A stretch of 62,218 nucleotides of DNA from Symsagittifera roscoffensis (lineage: Eukaryota; Xenacoelomorpha; Acoela; Convolutidae), in assembly GCF_963678635.1 (NCBI RefSeq), contig NW_026971230.1, positions 1 to 62,218 on the forward strand. The letters are read 5' to 3'. Below the pieces are notes generated by a model that did not search any database, was not told where the DNA came from, and worked only from the letters and a program-made list of their open reading frames with translations. Made by a program: the position numbers and the translations under genes. Positions 46,331-59,572 of the stretch are shown piece by piece (position 1 is the stretch's first letter; each line of letters starts with the position of its first letter).

Positions 46331-49300
46331 AATATGACTTCACTAAGAGAACTTCTTAATTTGTCCCAATGAATTTATTCGGGTCAAAATAGTGCTGAAA
46401 CAACGAAACTTTTAGTAATGAAGAGAGAAGAAACTTTTTATGTCATGAAAATTTTAAAGCTTCTTGCTGGAGTTTTGTTTAAATGACAGCTCCAAGTACT
46501 TATTTGAGGTTCTGTTGTTGCGTGAAGCGGTGTACTGAGTTGCCTAAGTGAAAAAGCGCCGCATGGAAAAGCAAGTTATTATCCCGATGAGCTGCTGGGA
46601 GGGTTTTGTTGAGTTCTTTTTTGATTCGATGAATTTGATTGCTTAAAAATTCTGTGTGAGGATGTAAGTTTTGTTTTGTTCAAAATGATTACCAAAAAAC
46701 AATTTTTTTTATTTCCTCGTTGAAACTTTGAAACTCGTTATAAAACCAGCGTAATTTAATTTTAAAAAATTTTTAAGGAAAAGGTATAAGAAAGACTTGA
46801 ATTGCTAACGAATAACAATGGAATGGTGGCATTTCGAGTCAGTTCTAAAAGTCGCAGAAAAAGCAAGCCGTCGAAAAGAAATGGTGGATAAAAAAACCAC
46901 GAGATTTTGTGTGCTCACGAAACTATAAGTTATGTAGCAAAAAAACTTTTAACTAAATCGCTTTGAGGGGATTTGGAGTGATGCAAATAAATTTGGCTGG
47001 ACTAAAATAAAAACAATTTTTTTGAATTTTCATTTAGTACAAAAGTTTATAAAGGATATAAAAGGAGTTTGAAACTTTTTTTTTATTTTAAATTTTTAAT
47101 TGTGACGTGATTGATCAAAATGTATATCCTAATGGTTGAGTGGAGAAATTATTTTTGTATTGGGGTCTAGGTTTTAGGTTGAGAAGTTTGTTTTAAGTAT
47201 CGAAATGATGAGGAGTTTTTATGGGTCGGTGAACATTAAGTCCCTTTTTTATACTTCTCCGGCTTTTCGAACTATGTAACTCGTTTAGTTCATTCATTAC
47301 ACCTCTAATATATTGCGTGGAACCGGTTAGATACCATATGTTGGGAACAATTGAAATTGAGTCGAAAAACGCTCTTAAATGCATAGCTTACTGTCCCAGA
47401 TTTTTTTATCATGATCAACTTTTTTAAAGTCTCTTGCTGGAAGATTTTGCACAAGACATGGGTTGATGTCCATTAGGAAGAGGGGCCAATTTCACTTGTT
47501 TAAAATTTCAAATAGTGTTTTTAATTAAAACTGTACAGTTTTTGCTTTTTAAAATGATTTTAAAAGTCATCGGACTTTAGATCAAATGAAAACTCACTGA
47601 CAATGACCTTTTTACGAAATTTGAAATTAATTTTCCTTTTGAAAAATATATAATATATGATTGCGATGCATTTTTTATTTTTTCGGTTGCATCATTTTTA
47701 TTTTAATAATTGACATCTGTAAGTTTCTATATTACGGAATTTATGCCTGATCATAAATTGAGGATTTTTTGGGATTTCAAAAGTAGTTTAGATCAATTTT
47801 TCGAATAATTTTTTACAGCCAATTTTGACTTTGCTCTTTTTTATGATTATGAGATGAGAGACCAGCGCAATTTTTTGATATGCATTTTCTCTAACTTAAG
47901 CTGCAAAGTCCTAGCTAAAGACTCAACAGATTTTGTGGTTCTTTTACAATTACTATTTTGTTCGTTGTATAGGAAGAGCTAAAATTAACGGCGATGTTTT
48001 GAGCAAACGCAAATTTCTTGTTAGAAACCAAAGCTCTTGAAAAACTCCTAAAATTTTTGTCCAAAGAACTTTGTCAGTTTTGTCCAAAGAAACCGAAGCG
48101 TTTAAAAAAACTCCTGAAGTATTGACTGAAATGCTTGTGTTAGATCTCAACGTAATTCCAAGGTAGATGTGCAATTCTAGAATTTAGAGCTAATTTCAAT
48201 TGAGTGGGTGATTGTACAATTCCTTGCTCATAACAGCACTTCTAATATCAAGAAAACACTATAAGGAATGCCCAATTCTTTTCAGACGAGATTGAGTCTT
48301 TCTTTTGAAATGGTCGGCATAACGCTTCCAGAACCATAAGTCAAAAATTTATCCCTTTGCTCATAGGTCTGATTGGAATTTTGTGAAAAAGATGAATTGT
48401 ATGGAAGTTTCTAGTTTTTTCTATTCTAATTTTGCTCATACCTTGACTTTTAATTTTTCACCATGTATTTGGGCAACGATTGGAAAAAATGGTTGTTATC
48501 TTTTTTTTCCAAATTTTTGAATAGTTCATTTGATCTATTGTGTCCAAAATGATTTGTATTTCCTTTAATTTAGCATGTAATTCACATTTATTTTTTTAAG
48601 TATCAACTATGAGAACATTCTGAGATTGAAGATTTTGAAAGGCTGAATTCGAACCAACCGTGTAATTAAACTTAGGTTTTTAAAGTTTGATTAGTATAGT
48701 TTGATGTTTAAAGAGTCTCTGTGCAAGTTGCCCTATTAAAGACTAAAAGAATAGTACTGGTCTGGGGTCACAAATTAGGTTGATTGAAAACGTTGAACCT
48801 TAGACAAAGACTTCATAATTTTGAAGAGCAGTTGTAACGCCATACTTGATTTCGCAGTTATAAATCTCTCTCCATCTAGAAGGGCAGGAATTCAAAATTC
48901 CTGTTCCTAGCTTCGAAGAGTATACAGAAAAAGGAAATATTAATTTAATATTGGGAACTGTTTCAGCCAAATCATGGCAAAATCTATTTTCTTTTTTCTA
49001 AAAGTTTTTTATGACATTGTATTTTTTGAAAAGTGTTTTTCGTTTATGATAAATTATATAGACATTTTCATACTGCGTGTAATTTAATTTCTTAGGTACT
49101 AAAGAATCACATCCTACTCTAGAATCCCAACCAAAACTCTCAGTACTTTTGTTTTAAATTCGAGAGTCTCCACTTTTTTATGCCAGCAATTTATGAGACT
49201 ATTGTTGCTGAAATACCGTTTTTTAAAACCACGTGGCCCAAAATTTTACTTTTTGTTTAAAAAGCTTTGACAGGAGCCGCTGTGTTTAGTTTCGCCTTGC

Positions 49301-49735
49301 AAAGAAAGGAGGGAGTTTCTTAGAGCATAAAATTGTTTGTTTTCGTTATGACTCAATAAAAGAGTATCGTAGAAATACGTTATTGCTTTGTAATTTTATA
49401 ATGATTAGCAAACTAAAAAAAATCTGACAAAACTTCTCGCCTTAAAAAGCAATTTGATAAGCATACTGGCTTCCTCCGACACTAAAATGGTCGGCTTGTT
49501 TGCTTTTATGATGAGAGGCTTTTGATGACAAGCGCTTTAAAAGTAACTGCCCAGTCAAAAAAATTTGTGATATTCTGAGTCGCCAAACACATTTACTGGT
49601 GACATTTTTATGAAGTTAAACACCAAGAGTCTAAAAAAAGATACAATCAATTTTTTCATGGAAGAAGTATAACAGCTTAGAAGAGTTATCAAGAATATAA
49701 AAGGATATAATGAGTACTTGTTTTGAACTGGTTCT
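46331..49735. other. gene-poor AT-rich stretch
   Basis: No gene, RNA or element with definable ends was recognised. Short ORFs on either strand lack motifs or splice support. Confidence 0.35.
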
Positions 49736-49940
49736 ACTTTGCAAGATCTTGTCAAATTTTCCAGGACATACTTATCCTGGCTATCTTGGCAAGACCTTCT
49801 AGGAAAAAAGTGAGAACAGGCTTTCTACGCTAGCTTGAGCCAATAAGTTATCTGGCCAAGATCTTACCAAATACTATGATTGTCTTCAGAGGTTGTCTTA
49901 CACCTAATTCGCTACTAGTTGTCCCGTCGAGATATCGATG
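49735..49940. repeat. second CAAGATCTTG-type segment
   Basis: Contains TTTGCAAGATCTTGTCAAAT, GGCTATCTTGGCAAGACC and TGGCCAAGATCTTACC, similar in vocabulary to 31150-31900. Relationship is suggestive only. Confidence 0.35.
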
Positions 49941-50307
49941 CTACTTTGGATAAATCAAGGAGAATCTCGATCTTGGCGCAAGCAAGACTTCTCAATTCTA
50001 CAAAACTTGAGATTGACAAAGAAACATTTTTTAATCAAACCGTTAAATTTCAAAAATTGTTTTTTTTATGAAATCAATCTCACATTGGAAACGTACAATC
50101 AGGCAAATATTTTCCATAAAGTTAGCCACAATCGACACCAACAATTATTGTATCCATGACCACCACAATTAAAAATTGTTTCAGTTCTTTTTCGTCAGTT
50201 TTGTTAATGCTCTCTTTTTAAAATCTCTCACTCTTTTTTCTTTTTAGTGGCACTGTTCGCTTATGAGATGACTCATCCGTGAACAGTGTCGAGAGTGAAT
50301 ATTTTGT

Positions 50308-53300
50308 TCATACTTCTGCCTCCATGCACAGCCCACAACTCTCAGGACAGTTCTCGTAGATCCACTGCAGTTGTTGCTGCACCTGGCAAAGATAAAACAC
50401 AAGCGATGATTTATGCAAAAATTGTGCACTTGGTTCTACAAAAAGTTAAACAAGTGAGCAATTTAGTCGCATGCCAACATTAAAAAAGTGATGATGCCAT
50501 TTCAATAATTCATTGCATAATATTAATTTAATGCATGCCGAAGTGTTCAGAAAAAAAAAACGTTTAGAACCAAAATTCCTAATTCATAAGTTACGGTCGC
50601 TTTTTTGGGGTCGCTTCAAAATGATGAAAATGACCACCTTTAGCGAGCGTATGTTTTCTAGTCTGAAAAAAAAATATTTTCGGTCAATAGCCTTCGATCG
50701 ATGATCAAGGAGTCAATTCTGTGAATGCAGCAAAAATTTTTTGTGTTATGACTTGAATATGTTTTTGCAATATTCACTACTATTAATTTCATTTGTTTTT
50801 TTTGTAGGCGATCTGCACGGGATGGGATCCTCGACTCATGATTCGACCGAAGTAGCTGAACGAGTTTCGTTTCAAAAATTGAGACCGTCAAACGAAGGCT
50901 CCTCCGGTCGATTAAAGTCGGTCGAATAGAAGCAATCAGGGTCGTCTACCTGGGGGTTGAGAGAGTTGGCCTGTGAGTAGGCGGGGGTGCAGTATCCCAT
51001 GCCAGAGTACATCTCACACTGGTCTCCGAACATGGGGTTGTCCATGCACTGTCCCGCCGCCAGTCTCTGTTGATACATACTCTGCACCTACACCACAAAC
51101 AGAAGAGATATTTTTAAGTTTAACACAATCGTTAATATACAAGGAAAATATCCAACACGTGAGTTGTCCAGCTCTCCTCTGTATAACCAATGTTGATCCC
51201 CTACGTAAGAACTAAATTTAATTTTGGATATTTTCGGGCTGGACAATGATGTTTTTTTTTCTCAAGCAACGAGCGAAATAACGGTGGACCTCGCTAATCT
51301 CTTTCGATTGCGCAAGTAGTTATAGAAAAACCAATCAGTGTTTTTTATTGTTTTGAAATGAAAGCAAGACTTCCTATGTACTTTTATAAATTGTGCACAT
51401 GCATAATGGTGTGATCAGTTTAACACTTCTTTCAAAACAATGAAAAAGTCTTATTCATTTACGATGCCAAACTGTGTAATTTGTGAATTAATTTTGTGGA
51501 TTCCGCAACAATAAGTTAGCATGTCAGTATAAGCTGAATAAGTTAGCATGTCAGTATTAGCAAGTTTGATGCTAAAATTCCAACTGGCATTATACTCCAT
51601 TTTTTCTAGCTTCGAGTGTAACTGTTGAGTGTAAAAAGTAAGTTGTGACAACTAAAGCATTCTTTTTAGTTGAAGAAACTTTTTTGATTGATACTTTTTT
51701 CTCATCCAACCCATTGGGTCACTAAATTATTTTAGTAGTCCGTTGAAATTTCCTAGAAAATAAAAAGTCATTCCAAAAGAAAAAACTCGAAAACTTTTGC
51801 TCTTGTGTTATCAGAGAGAATATTTTTTGTTTTTTATCTAAAATTTTGCAAGTGTTTTGAAGAAAAATTGCCGGAAACTCTCTTCTCTGTCTTTAACTTT
51901 TTGTGCTAATAAATAGCGGCAAAACGCAACATCTACATCGGATAGAAACTGGTAAGCTTTCAATTTTTTTGTTAGCATCAGGATGAGTTCAAACAACAAA
52001 TAGACAAAAATATGGTTTCAAAAGAAAAAAATCGACTTTCAAAACGTTTTTTGTTGTTCCGATTTTCGACAAAAATAGCTGAATAGGTTTGCTTAGGTTG
52101 TGTTTATTTTCTCCAGACCATTTTTGATTTTTAACAGGCATCTTTTGACGGAAATCTTAACTGTGATCTTTTCTCTTAAGGTTGTTTAAAGATTGCCATT
52201 TTCAGCAATTTGGGACAATTAGCGTGCGATGTATTTCGTGCTGTTACGCACAAGCGAAATCTTTCTAAATTGGATCGAGGGTTGTTTTTTGCTTTATTTA
52301 ATACTTTGCTTTATACAAAATATATATCATTTTGTACCCTACGTAGGGTATGCGGTGATGATTTTCGATTTAATTTTTTTTTAATTCTTGGGAATTTTTC
52401 CTGTTTTTTTTTCAAAAATTCAAGAATCATTTTGATATAAGCTACTCCATAAAATTGAAAAAGCAGTCAAAACATTCAGGATTTTTCCCTAATATCAGCA
52501 GTTTTGTTTCCAATAGGCAAATGATTTTGAATACAATAAATAAAAAGTCAGACAGAAAAAAGATCTGATTGGGCTGAACGGTTTCAACAAAATTTGGGCT
52601 GCAGAAAAAAACGACAATATAGCACACATTTACAGAAGTGTATTTTCTTCATTCTTTGACACTAAATCACGCTCAGCCCCTGCGTAAAAACAATTTTAAT
52701 TTGTGTAATTTAATTTTTTGTGTACCAAACTCGCATTGACAAAACTAAGATTCTCAGAATGAATTTTGGTAATTACTACTAGAATGAATTTGGGTAATTA
52801 CAAAAAAAATATCGCCAAGTTTCGCTAATATTTATTTAATTCTGTTTATAGTTTTATAGTCTGAGATATTTTGGTATTTATATGTTGATTTTTCTCCAAA
52901 ATTCGAGCAATATTTTGTGTACAAAAATATTCGTCAAAATTTGAGTGTAGTACAACTACTTTAAAAGTCTGGAATTTAAAGGTTCTCGCCATTATAAAAA
53001 CTAAAAACAAAACCAAATTTTTTCAAAAATCATTTCAAGATAAACTTTTTAGGCGGAATTTGATAAAGCGCGTTTACAAAATTTTTGAAACATTCAAGTC
53101 GAAACTTTCAATTTTGCTTCAAAAAAATCACACTTATTTAAAATTCAGCTAATAATTTCAGTTGAAAGGCTATCTTGCACATTTTAATTTCAAATTAGTC
53201 ATTTCGACTGCGGTCGAAAAAATTAAGGTCGGATGAAAATAAGGTTGAACATATCTAAAACAATTTGGATTCAATCAGATAAAAATTCTTTAAAAAACAG

Positions 53301-54607
53301 AAAAGCTACAAAAAGACAGAAAGATGGATTCAGATTAATTTATATTCCCTTGATTAATTTTGAATTTCACCTTTTATATCAGACCAATTTAAATTGACTT
53401 CGATTTAAATTGAAATCGATTTAATTTATTTTTGTATTTTATTAAATTTTTTTTGTAAGTTTGATTTTAATATTTTAATCGATCTTTCTCAGTGCATGAG
53501 TGCGGGTCAGAAATTTGAAATAGCTTGCGTTTTCATTGGCCTCTTTTTATTCCTTCGAAGATTGTTTATGGCGGTGGGGGGGGGGGGTAAATTTTGTATA
53601 TTAAAGCCCGTGATTGTAAGAAAATAATAATTCTGTGTTGAGAAACATTAGCTTCAGTAAAAAAAATTAGAGTAAATTAGGCACTGAGATAAGAGGGAAT
53701 TTAGTAACTTGTTATTAAAGATAAATGTTTTTCTTAAGTTTGATAATTTTTATATGCTTTGCTTGTGACTTCAGACCTCACCTGTTGAAACATAGTCTGA
53801 GGTGGTCCCTGCAGAGTGGGAATTGGACCCCCGCCTGGCATACCCTGCATTCCCTGTTGCTGTCCTGGCATCCCCCCTGGGAAGTACTGTGAGGCTCCCC
53901 CACCCATGAAGTAGCCACCACCTGGCTGTTTGCCGCCCTCTTGTTCGCCGCCCTGAAAAAGAAACATTTTTTTTTTCAGTTTCTAAACACTTTCAAAGTA
54001 CTATATGAATTATATGTTGTAACTTGATCGTACAATGCTGCATTCAAATTTAGTGAAAGAAAAAAATTTTGATTAAACGCATTTAATTGTCTATTTTTAT
54101 AGAAGGTCAAAGTTACCTGAGTTGAACAAGTTAAACACTTTCCTCTCCCCAAAATTAGCGATAACCGAATGATTTGATAAACTCTTTTTTCTAACCAAAT
54201 TAACACGCTTCTCGGCCCCTCAATAAATTACCCCCCCCCCCCCCCTCATATTTCAACCCCTGCTTTTTGATATGCAAATCAAACTTTTTTTGTTGAGCAT
54301 TAGGAACAAAATAAATCAGTGCAAAAAAAACTATTTCAATTAAACGCAAGATAATCAAAAAATTTAATCCACTAAAATTTTTGAGCTTCAACTATACCTG
54401 TTGTTGTTGCGAAGGATGTCCCCCTCCCCATTGCTGTTCCTGTGCTCCCCAACCCCCGGCGCCCTGCTGTCCGAAGTTCGGGTTACCGAACGCCTCGTTG
54501 CCGAAGCCAGGTTGCATGCCAATTTGACATCTGACTCCGACACAGAGATAAGACACGAGGACAAGCATGATTAAGGGTAAATTGGTATCGCGCAAAAGAC
54601 GAAACAT
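50308..54607 (-). CDS. secreted ShKT-domain protein, four coding exons
   Basis: Exons on the minus strand: 54398-54607, 53782-53952, 50950-51087 and 50308-50382. All introns are phase 0 with CAG|GT donors, giving about 197 residues. Exon 1 starts at an ATG followed by a hydrophobic signal peptide (LPLIMLVLVSYLCVGVRC). Exons 1-2 then encode a Gly/Gln/Met/Pro-rich disordered part (WGGGHPSQQQQ; GMPGQQQGMQGMPGG). Exons 3-4 together form one ShKT domain: CMDNPMFGDQC, EMYSGMGYC, then after the intron WIYENCPESCGLC. That gives six cysteines with the family's terminal C-x3-C-x2-C. ShKT domains occur in sea-anemone peptides but also in many ordinary secreted enzymes and matrix proteins; no toxin function is implied. 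The exons are GC-rich relative to the introns. Mature protein is probably extracellular; partner and role unknown. Confidence 0.82.
50875..50949 (-). CDS. alternative C-terminal extension of exon 3 (read-through of donor)
   Basis: If the donor at 50949 is not used, exon 3 continues in frame for 25 codons (VDDPDCFYSTDFNRPEEP, then SFDGLNF) to a TGA at 50872-50874. The stretch is GC-rich and reads like coding sequence. It would replace the second half of the ShKT domain by a short acidic tail with only four cysteines in total. Either an alternative isoform or chance. Confidence 0.35.
52053..52507 (+). mobile_element. decayed Helentron-like element, copy E, in ShKT gene intron 2
   Basis: Start TTGTTCCGATTTTCGACAAA and end CCCTAATATCAGCAGTTTTG match the family ends, and the interior keeps AAAGATTGCCATTTT and CAATTTGGGACAATTAGCG. 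It lies wholly inside the 2.7-kb second intron and is in opposite orientation to the gene. Confidence 0.65.
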
Positions 54608-54804
54608 GTTTCTTAACGTCGTTTATTTCAAGTCCGAAAAGATGTTTGTTCGAGATTAGTTTGATTGACGCTCTAAGGTAGTATGTAAAAACTTTTGACA
54701 AGAGTGTGAAGCTTATATTTTTTTGGTATAAACTTTGACAGAGTTTGATAGATAATAAAAGATTTCTTAAACTTCTAAACTGATAATTTTAAAAGGTCGG
54801 TTGG

Positions 54805-54812
54805 TATTTATA
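54805..54812 (-). promoter_or_regulatory. TATA box candidate for the ShKT gene
   Basis: The minus strand reads CTATAAATACC about 200 bases upstream of the ATG, which would put a start site near 54775 and leave a 5' UTR of about 170 bases. No initiator is confirmed. Confidence 0.45.
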
Positions 54813-54829
54813 GAAGTATAAAACCACAA

Positions 54830-56100
54830 ACCGCAAGTTTATTACGTAAACGATGGTTAGCTAACTAGGTTTACCAACTATTATAATTACACGTGGCGTG
54901 AAGCTTATTTAATTGAACAAATGTCTGAAAAATCTAAAGCTTACATTGTTTTCATCAGTTCATTGTCGTGAAAGAAGGAGAAAAAAATGGCAAAAACTAT
55001 TAATTTGGTCACGGTTTTTCATTTTCTCATTTCTATCTGACTGTTAAAATTCCGTTTCCTTGAATGTTTTATGACAACTTTTACCGTCCCTAATGGTTTG
55101 CGCCAAAAATAAGGAAAATAATTATCTGTTGCTTGCTCACATCAAATTTGAGCAAAACTTGACTATTTGCATTTATCGATTTAGTAAATTTTTATTTTGG
55201 AAAAACTATAATCATGTCACTGCAACATTGAAGGCAACTCAAAAAAAAGATAATTGATTCAAATTAGATTTCAAGGTTACGAGTTTTGTATCACTATCGC
55301 CTTCATAAAACAATCGTCATCTATATAGGTTGCTTTAATTAAATAGGAAATGAAAAAGATAAAAACAAAAAAAATAATCGCGAAATTAGGCACCTTTTTT
55401 GCTAAACGAATTCTTGGAACCAGAATATTTTTGCTGGATAAGTGAAATAAGAAGTTCCTAAAAAAACCGTTAAATATCTTCCGAATCAGTGAAAGCGAGT
55501 AGAGTAGATCAATAAAACAAAACAAAGTTTAGAAAGATTCTAGCCCCATCACAGGTTTCAAATTCAGAAATTCGTTAACAACTCAAAAAAGCATGAAGCC
55601 AAATTGACCATTTTGAGCAATTCTACAGAAATCTACTGCCCTGGTAAAAAAAAACAAGTCTGCAGATTTGCAGATTTTTTGTAAAAATGAGAAATTTGTG
55701 AATTTAAATTCTAAGTTTAAGTACATGTGTTTATGTACTTTATGTTTCTTAAAATGGGTTGCAAAACTATTACAAAACTCTCGGAACAAAACAAGAGATC
55801 ATGCTGGAGTAAATGGTATCAATTGTCTTTTTAGTATCACTCAAGCTTTGTTTTGAAATTTGTTGTTCAATAGCTAAATTCGAAGTGATTGTGGTCGAAA
55901 AAATTATCGGTCTTTTTAACTATCCCGTATTGCAACAACGGGGAGACTCGTTACTATAAAAAAATTCACATGTGCTTAATTTAGTTTTTTATAGAGGGGG
56001 AACTTCGTTACTAATTACCATAAGCTAGAGGGGGGTATTAGGTATATAATTACAGAGATCCTACCCGGGTCGAGGTCTGCGAATACTTTTTCGTCTTTGT
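54830..56100. other. AT-rich spacer upstream of the ShKT gene
   Basis: No supported gene. Two similar phrases with GGGGA..CTCGTTACTA and GGGGGAACTTCGTTACTA occur near 55940 and 55995. Confidence 0.3.
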
Positions 56101-56370
56101 CGGTCGAGTTAGTGTTAATTCGGCGACCAAAAATTCATAATCTGGACAGGGTTTTAAGTCGCAAACAAACTCTGGAAATACCGTAACTCGGTCGCGGCGG
56201 TCGAAAAATTAGTCACGGACAGAGTCTGGAAGTAGCGTATCTCGGTTGCGAAGCTCAAAATTTCAGTCTCCGCATGGTATAAAAATAAGTCGCGGCATGT
56301 TGGAAAAATTTGTCGAAGCGTGGTCAAAAAATTAATAGCGACATGATCGAGAAAAATTAGTCGCCAAAAA
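56100..56370. repeat. degenerate tandem repeats (TCGCGG..GTCGAAAAATTAG)
   Basis: TCTGGAAATACCGTAACTCGG (about 56170) recurs as TCTGGAAGTAGCGTATCTCGG about 55 bases later. Shorter GTCGCGGCATG / GCGACATGATCGAGAAAAAT units follow. The array is irregular and more CpG-rich than its surroundings. Confidence 0.5.
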
Positions 56371-56844
56371 ATTAAAAATAATCATCAACTAAAAAAAAAC
56401 ATCATATGATAAACAGCAAGCGTTTATTTTAAAGTTAAAGGTGTTTTGATTTCATTTAAGGGGTATCGGATTTTTTGCTTGCAAGACGAACTCAAATTCA
56501 AAAAAAAAAAATTGAAATTTGAGATTTAAAAATTGTTGATTTGTTGGTTGCAAACTCTAACTGATGCATATATATATTTTTAAAATCTGCAGTATAATTT
56601 GTTTCTAAAGTGCAGTTAGCTAGACCAACATATTTGATGACCAACACGGGGTCCTAAGAAAAATTTCAGCAAATTTTATGAGGCAACGACAAACAATCGT
56701 TAGCAGAAAAACTGAGAGCTATAAAACAATTAAATCAGAAAAAAATTCAACTAAATGACAAATACACATTTTACTTTCCCTGGAGCTAAAATAAGACAAA
56801 AAAATGTATATTTGTTTGTATGTCTTTTTCGTTAGTTTGTAAGC

Positions 56845-57030
56845 ATGTGTGTATGTATGTGTGTATGTACCTATGTATGTATGTATGTATGTATGTATGT
56901 ATGTATGTATGTATGTATGTATGTATGTATGTATGTATGTATGCATGTATGTATGTATGTATGTATGTATGTATGTATGTATGTATGTGTGTGTGTGTGT
57001 TTGTATGTATGTATGTACGAATGTATGTAT
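56845..57030. repeat. (GTAT)n microsatellite
   Basis: Some 180 bases of ATGT repeats with a few interruptions (one GCATG and a GTGTGTGT patch). All ORFs over it are repeat artefacts. Confidence 0.95.
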
Positions 57031-57169
57031 TTTCATCCCCGCTCTGTTGAACATGTCCAAGTCGGTGAAGAATTTTGTCGTAAAATGGGCCGATGGTCAT
57101 TGATTGAACTTGCTCAAAAGATGAACCACTTAGATCAAACTTAATCAAGCTTATTGAACTTCGATCAAA

Positions 57170-57370
57170 ACTTTGGAACTGGAACTTGCGCGAACGAGGT
57201 TGGTGGAAAAATTATCAACTTGGTCAAGTTTGGTGGAAACATATCCAACCGTTGTCAAAATGGTTGAAATGAAAATTGCTGGGTCGAACTTGGTGGAAAC
57301 ATATAAGTTTCAATCAAACTTGATTGAAACAAAGAACGTTTCGGTCGCGCCAGTTGAAGCATATCTAATA
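57170..57370. repeat. degenerate short repeats (AACTTGGTGGAAACATAT)
   Basis: AACTTGG, TTGGTGGAAACATAT and inverted AAGTTTGGT-type words recur, for example GTTTGGTGGAAACATATCC at about 57228 and CTTGGTGGAAACATATAAG at about 57289. The interval suggests a unit of about 60 bp, badly decayed. Confidence 0.45.
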
Positions 57371-57374
57371 CTTA

Positions 57375-58600
57375 TTATACAATATTAAAACTCATTTAGA
57401 GAGATGTTTTATTCTTATTTACATCATTGGTTATACTTTAACACAAAGCACTATTAAAATCTTTAAAGGTGCCATTATACTATTAATCAATACTTTCGCA
57501 AGACTCGCGCCTGCGATGCTCCAACCAGAATATTTAACATAGAAAAAAATCTTCTCAAAATAAATAGAAATAAAATGTATTTATTGACGCCGTAAAAAGA
57601 CTGGGGTCATCTTTCAATGTTCAAAAATTTAAACATAATTCCATAATTTTGAAAATGTATAAATTCTGTTGGCTATAAAAAAAAACGTTTGTATTCTACA
57701 CTTAAAATCCATTGAGAAACCATGATTTCTGGCGAAATCTGTATTTCCAGGAAGTACTTTGATGTAAACCCTCCTTAGAGTCAAGAATTTAAAAATCGGA
57801 TTAAACTTTTTGGACTAAACTTCTTTTAAATTTCAGAAAGGTTTGAGCAGTCAAACTTGAAGGCCATACTTGCAACTCGTGAGGGTACCCTGACTGCACT
57901 TCACCATACAGCTGATAGTTTTAAGTTTTATTCACTTCTAATAAACCTAAAATTTCAAAGAATTACAATGATCGTCTTATCTGCATAAACTTGAGAAATT
58001 GAGCATTCAGGCGTTGAGTTCTTATTCGCTGATCTTTGGAAAAACCCGAAAGCACCCAATCACCGAGATAGTAAATTCTTTTTTTGTTAAGTAAACACTG
58101 AAAAAAGGGCCCAAAAATAATAGTTTATCCGTAAAATTGAATCATTTACGCTCCAATTGAGAATGGTGAAAAACGTAAATTCAATTCGAAATTGACATTC
58201 AATTGCTCGTTTGAAATAGAAAACGAATGTCACTACAACTTGGTAGAGAAGAGTTTAAAACATCGAATTCATTAAACATATCAAATATTGTTACCTTTTG
58301 GCGTTCTAATGTGTCAACAAGGTTAATTTTTAAGCAAGTATCAAGTGACAAGGAACGCCACATAAATAACGGACAACTAAAATTAAATATCAAGGCCAAA
58401 ATTTCAGTAAGAAAACGCACAATCTTATTTGCTAATTTTTACCTATCTTTAGTTTTTACTTAACTTTATTAAGTAATAATTAATTTTATTCAACGCAATA
58501 ATTTTTCCTTAACTTTATTTTGTATCATAAATTGTTAAAACGTTGCAGTCTTGATGTTGAGAAAGTTGATTTTTTTAAAATCTTCAACTTGAAAGCGTTA
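57375..58600. other. AT-rich spacer
   Basis: No gene, RNA or bounded element recognised. Confidence 0.35.
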
Positions 58601-59122
58601 TTGTTCCGACTTTAGTAAAGAAAATAACGAAATATTTGTGCTCGGGGTGGGGTTTTCTTTCGGGCAAATTTCGACTTTTTAACCAGCCACATTTGACGAA
58701 ATTGATTTAACATCATTCGAAAGCTATTGTTGTTCTAAGCTTAAATTTGGAAAATTATTTCACCTGTGATCATTTTTCGTAAAGTTATGGGTGTTTAAAG
58801 ATTGCCATTTTGGCCAATTTGGGACAAATAACGCGCGATATATTTCGCGCTATTAACGCGTAAGCGGAGAGTTAATCCGTCTTAGAAATCGTTCCAAATT
58901 TGTTGAAAGAAGCTTATTTGCCATATTGGATTTGTTATAAGGAGCGAAATCTATTCTTTTGTTCTTAATATGGCGTGTGGGGGATATTTATGTAAAAATT
59001 TAAATTTTTAGAAAAAAAAATTCATTTTGTTTTATTACACTTATTTTTTTAAAGTAATATTACATAAATCTTAAAAGGCAGTTAGATCATTAGGGGCTTT
59101 GCCCTGATGCGAGCAGTCTTGT
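58601..59122 (+). mobile_element. Helentron-like non-autonomous element, copy D
   Basis: Starts TTGTTCCGACTTTAGTAAAG and ends GATGCGAGCAGTCTTGT. Just before the end AGGGGCTTTGCCCTGA keeps part of the 3' hairpin. The interior matches copy A closely (GTTATTCC-like start, GGACAAATAACGCGCGATAT near 58827). Confidence 0.75.
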
Positions 59123-59221
59123 GTTTGCTTAGAGTCAAAGCTTTTTTTATATCGATATAATTTAATCGGAAGAAAGGAAACTTTGGGTTGTTCTGTTGTC
59201 TTTCCAGTAAACTGCTTGTAT

Positions 59222-59572
59222 ATCGTGTTAATACCCTGATTGTTCCGACTGCCCAATAACTGGTCTCAAATAGTTTTTGGTTAGTGAAACTAGACAAAAC
59301 ATGATTTTTAGGCTGATGATATTGAATTTGAATTATTGAAATTTAAGTCTTGTATGGAATTGTTAAGACCAATCAGCTAGCTTCAATTCAATTTGGAACA
59401 ATTTTGCATCAAAGTATAATTCAGCATTTTTGATCGAATCGTATCAATTTATTTTAGTGGTGAGGGAGTTCGGCGTGAACTACAAAGAACCTCAGAATCA
59501 AACTCTCAAGAGAAAACTCTCTTTTAAAAATTGGTCTGAATAAAAAACCGTCTTCGAAAGTCGGGACAAAAA
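59222..59572 (-). mobile_element. Helentron-like element, second subfamily
   Basis: Reverse orientation. The plus strand has GTTCCGACTGCCC close to the left end, AATTCAATTTGGAACAATTT at about 59384 as in the copy at 43455, and TCTTCGAAAGTCGGGACAAA at the right. It lies 100 bases from copy D. Confidence 0.55.

Noticed and set aside
50286-50483. Plus-strand ORF with an apparent hydrophobic start (ILFILLPPC)
   Set aside because: It lies antisense to the terminal ShKT exon, whose cysteine pattern and splice sites give a much stronger explanation.
56719-57148. Long ORFs on both strands over the GTAT tract
   Set aside because: They are Met/Tyr/Val/Cys or His/Thr/Ile repeats produced by a tetranucleotide microsatellite.
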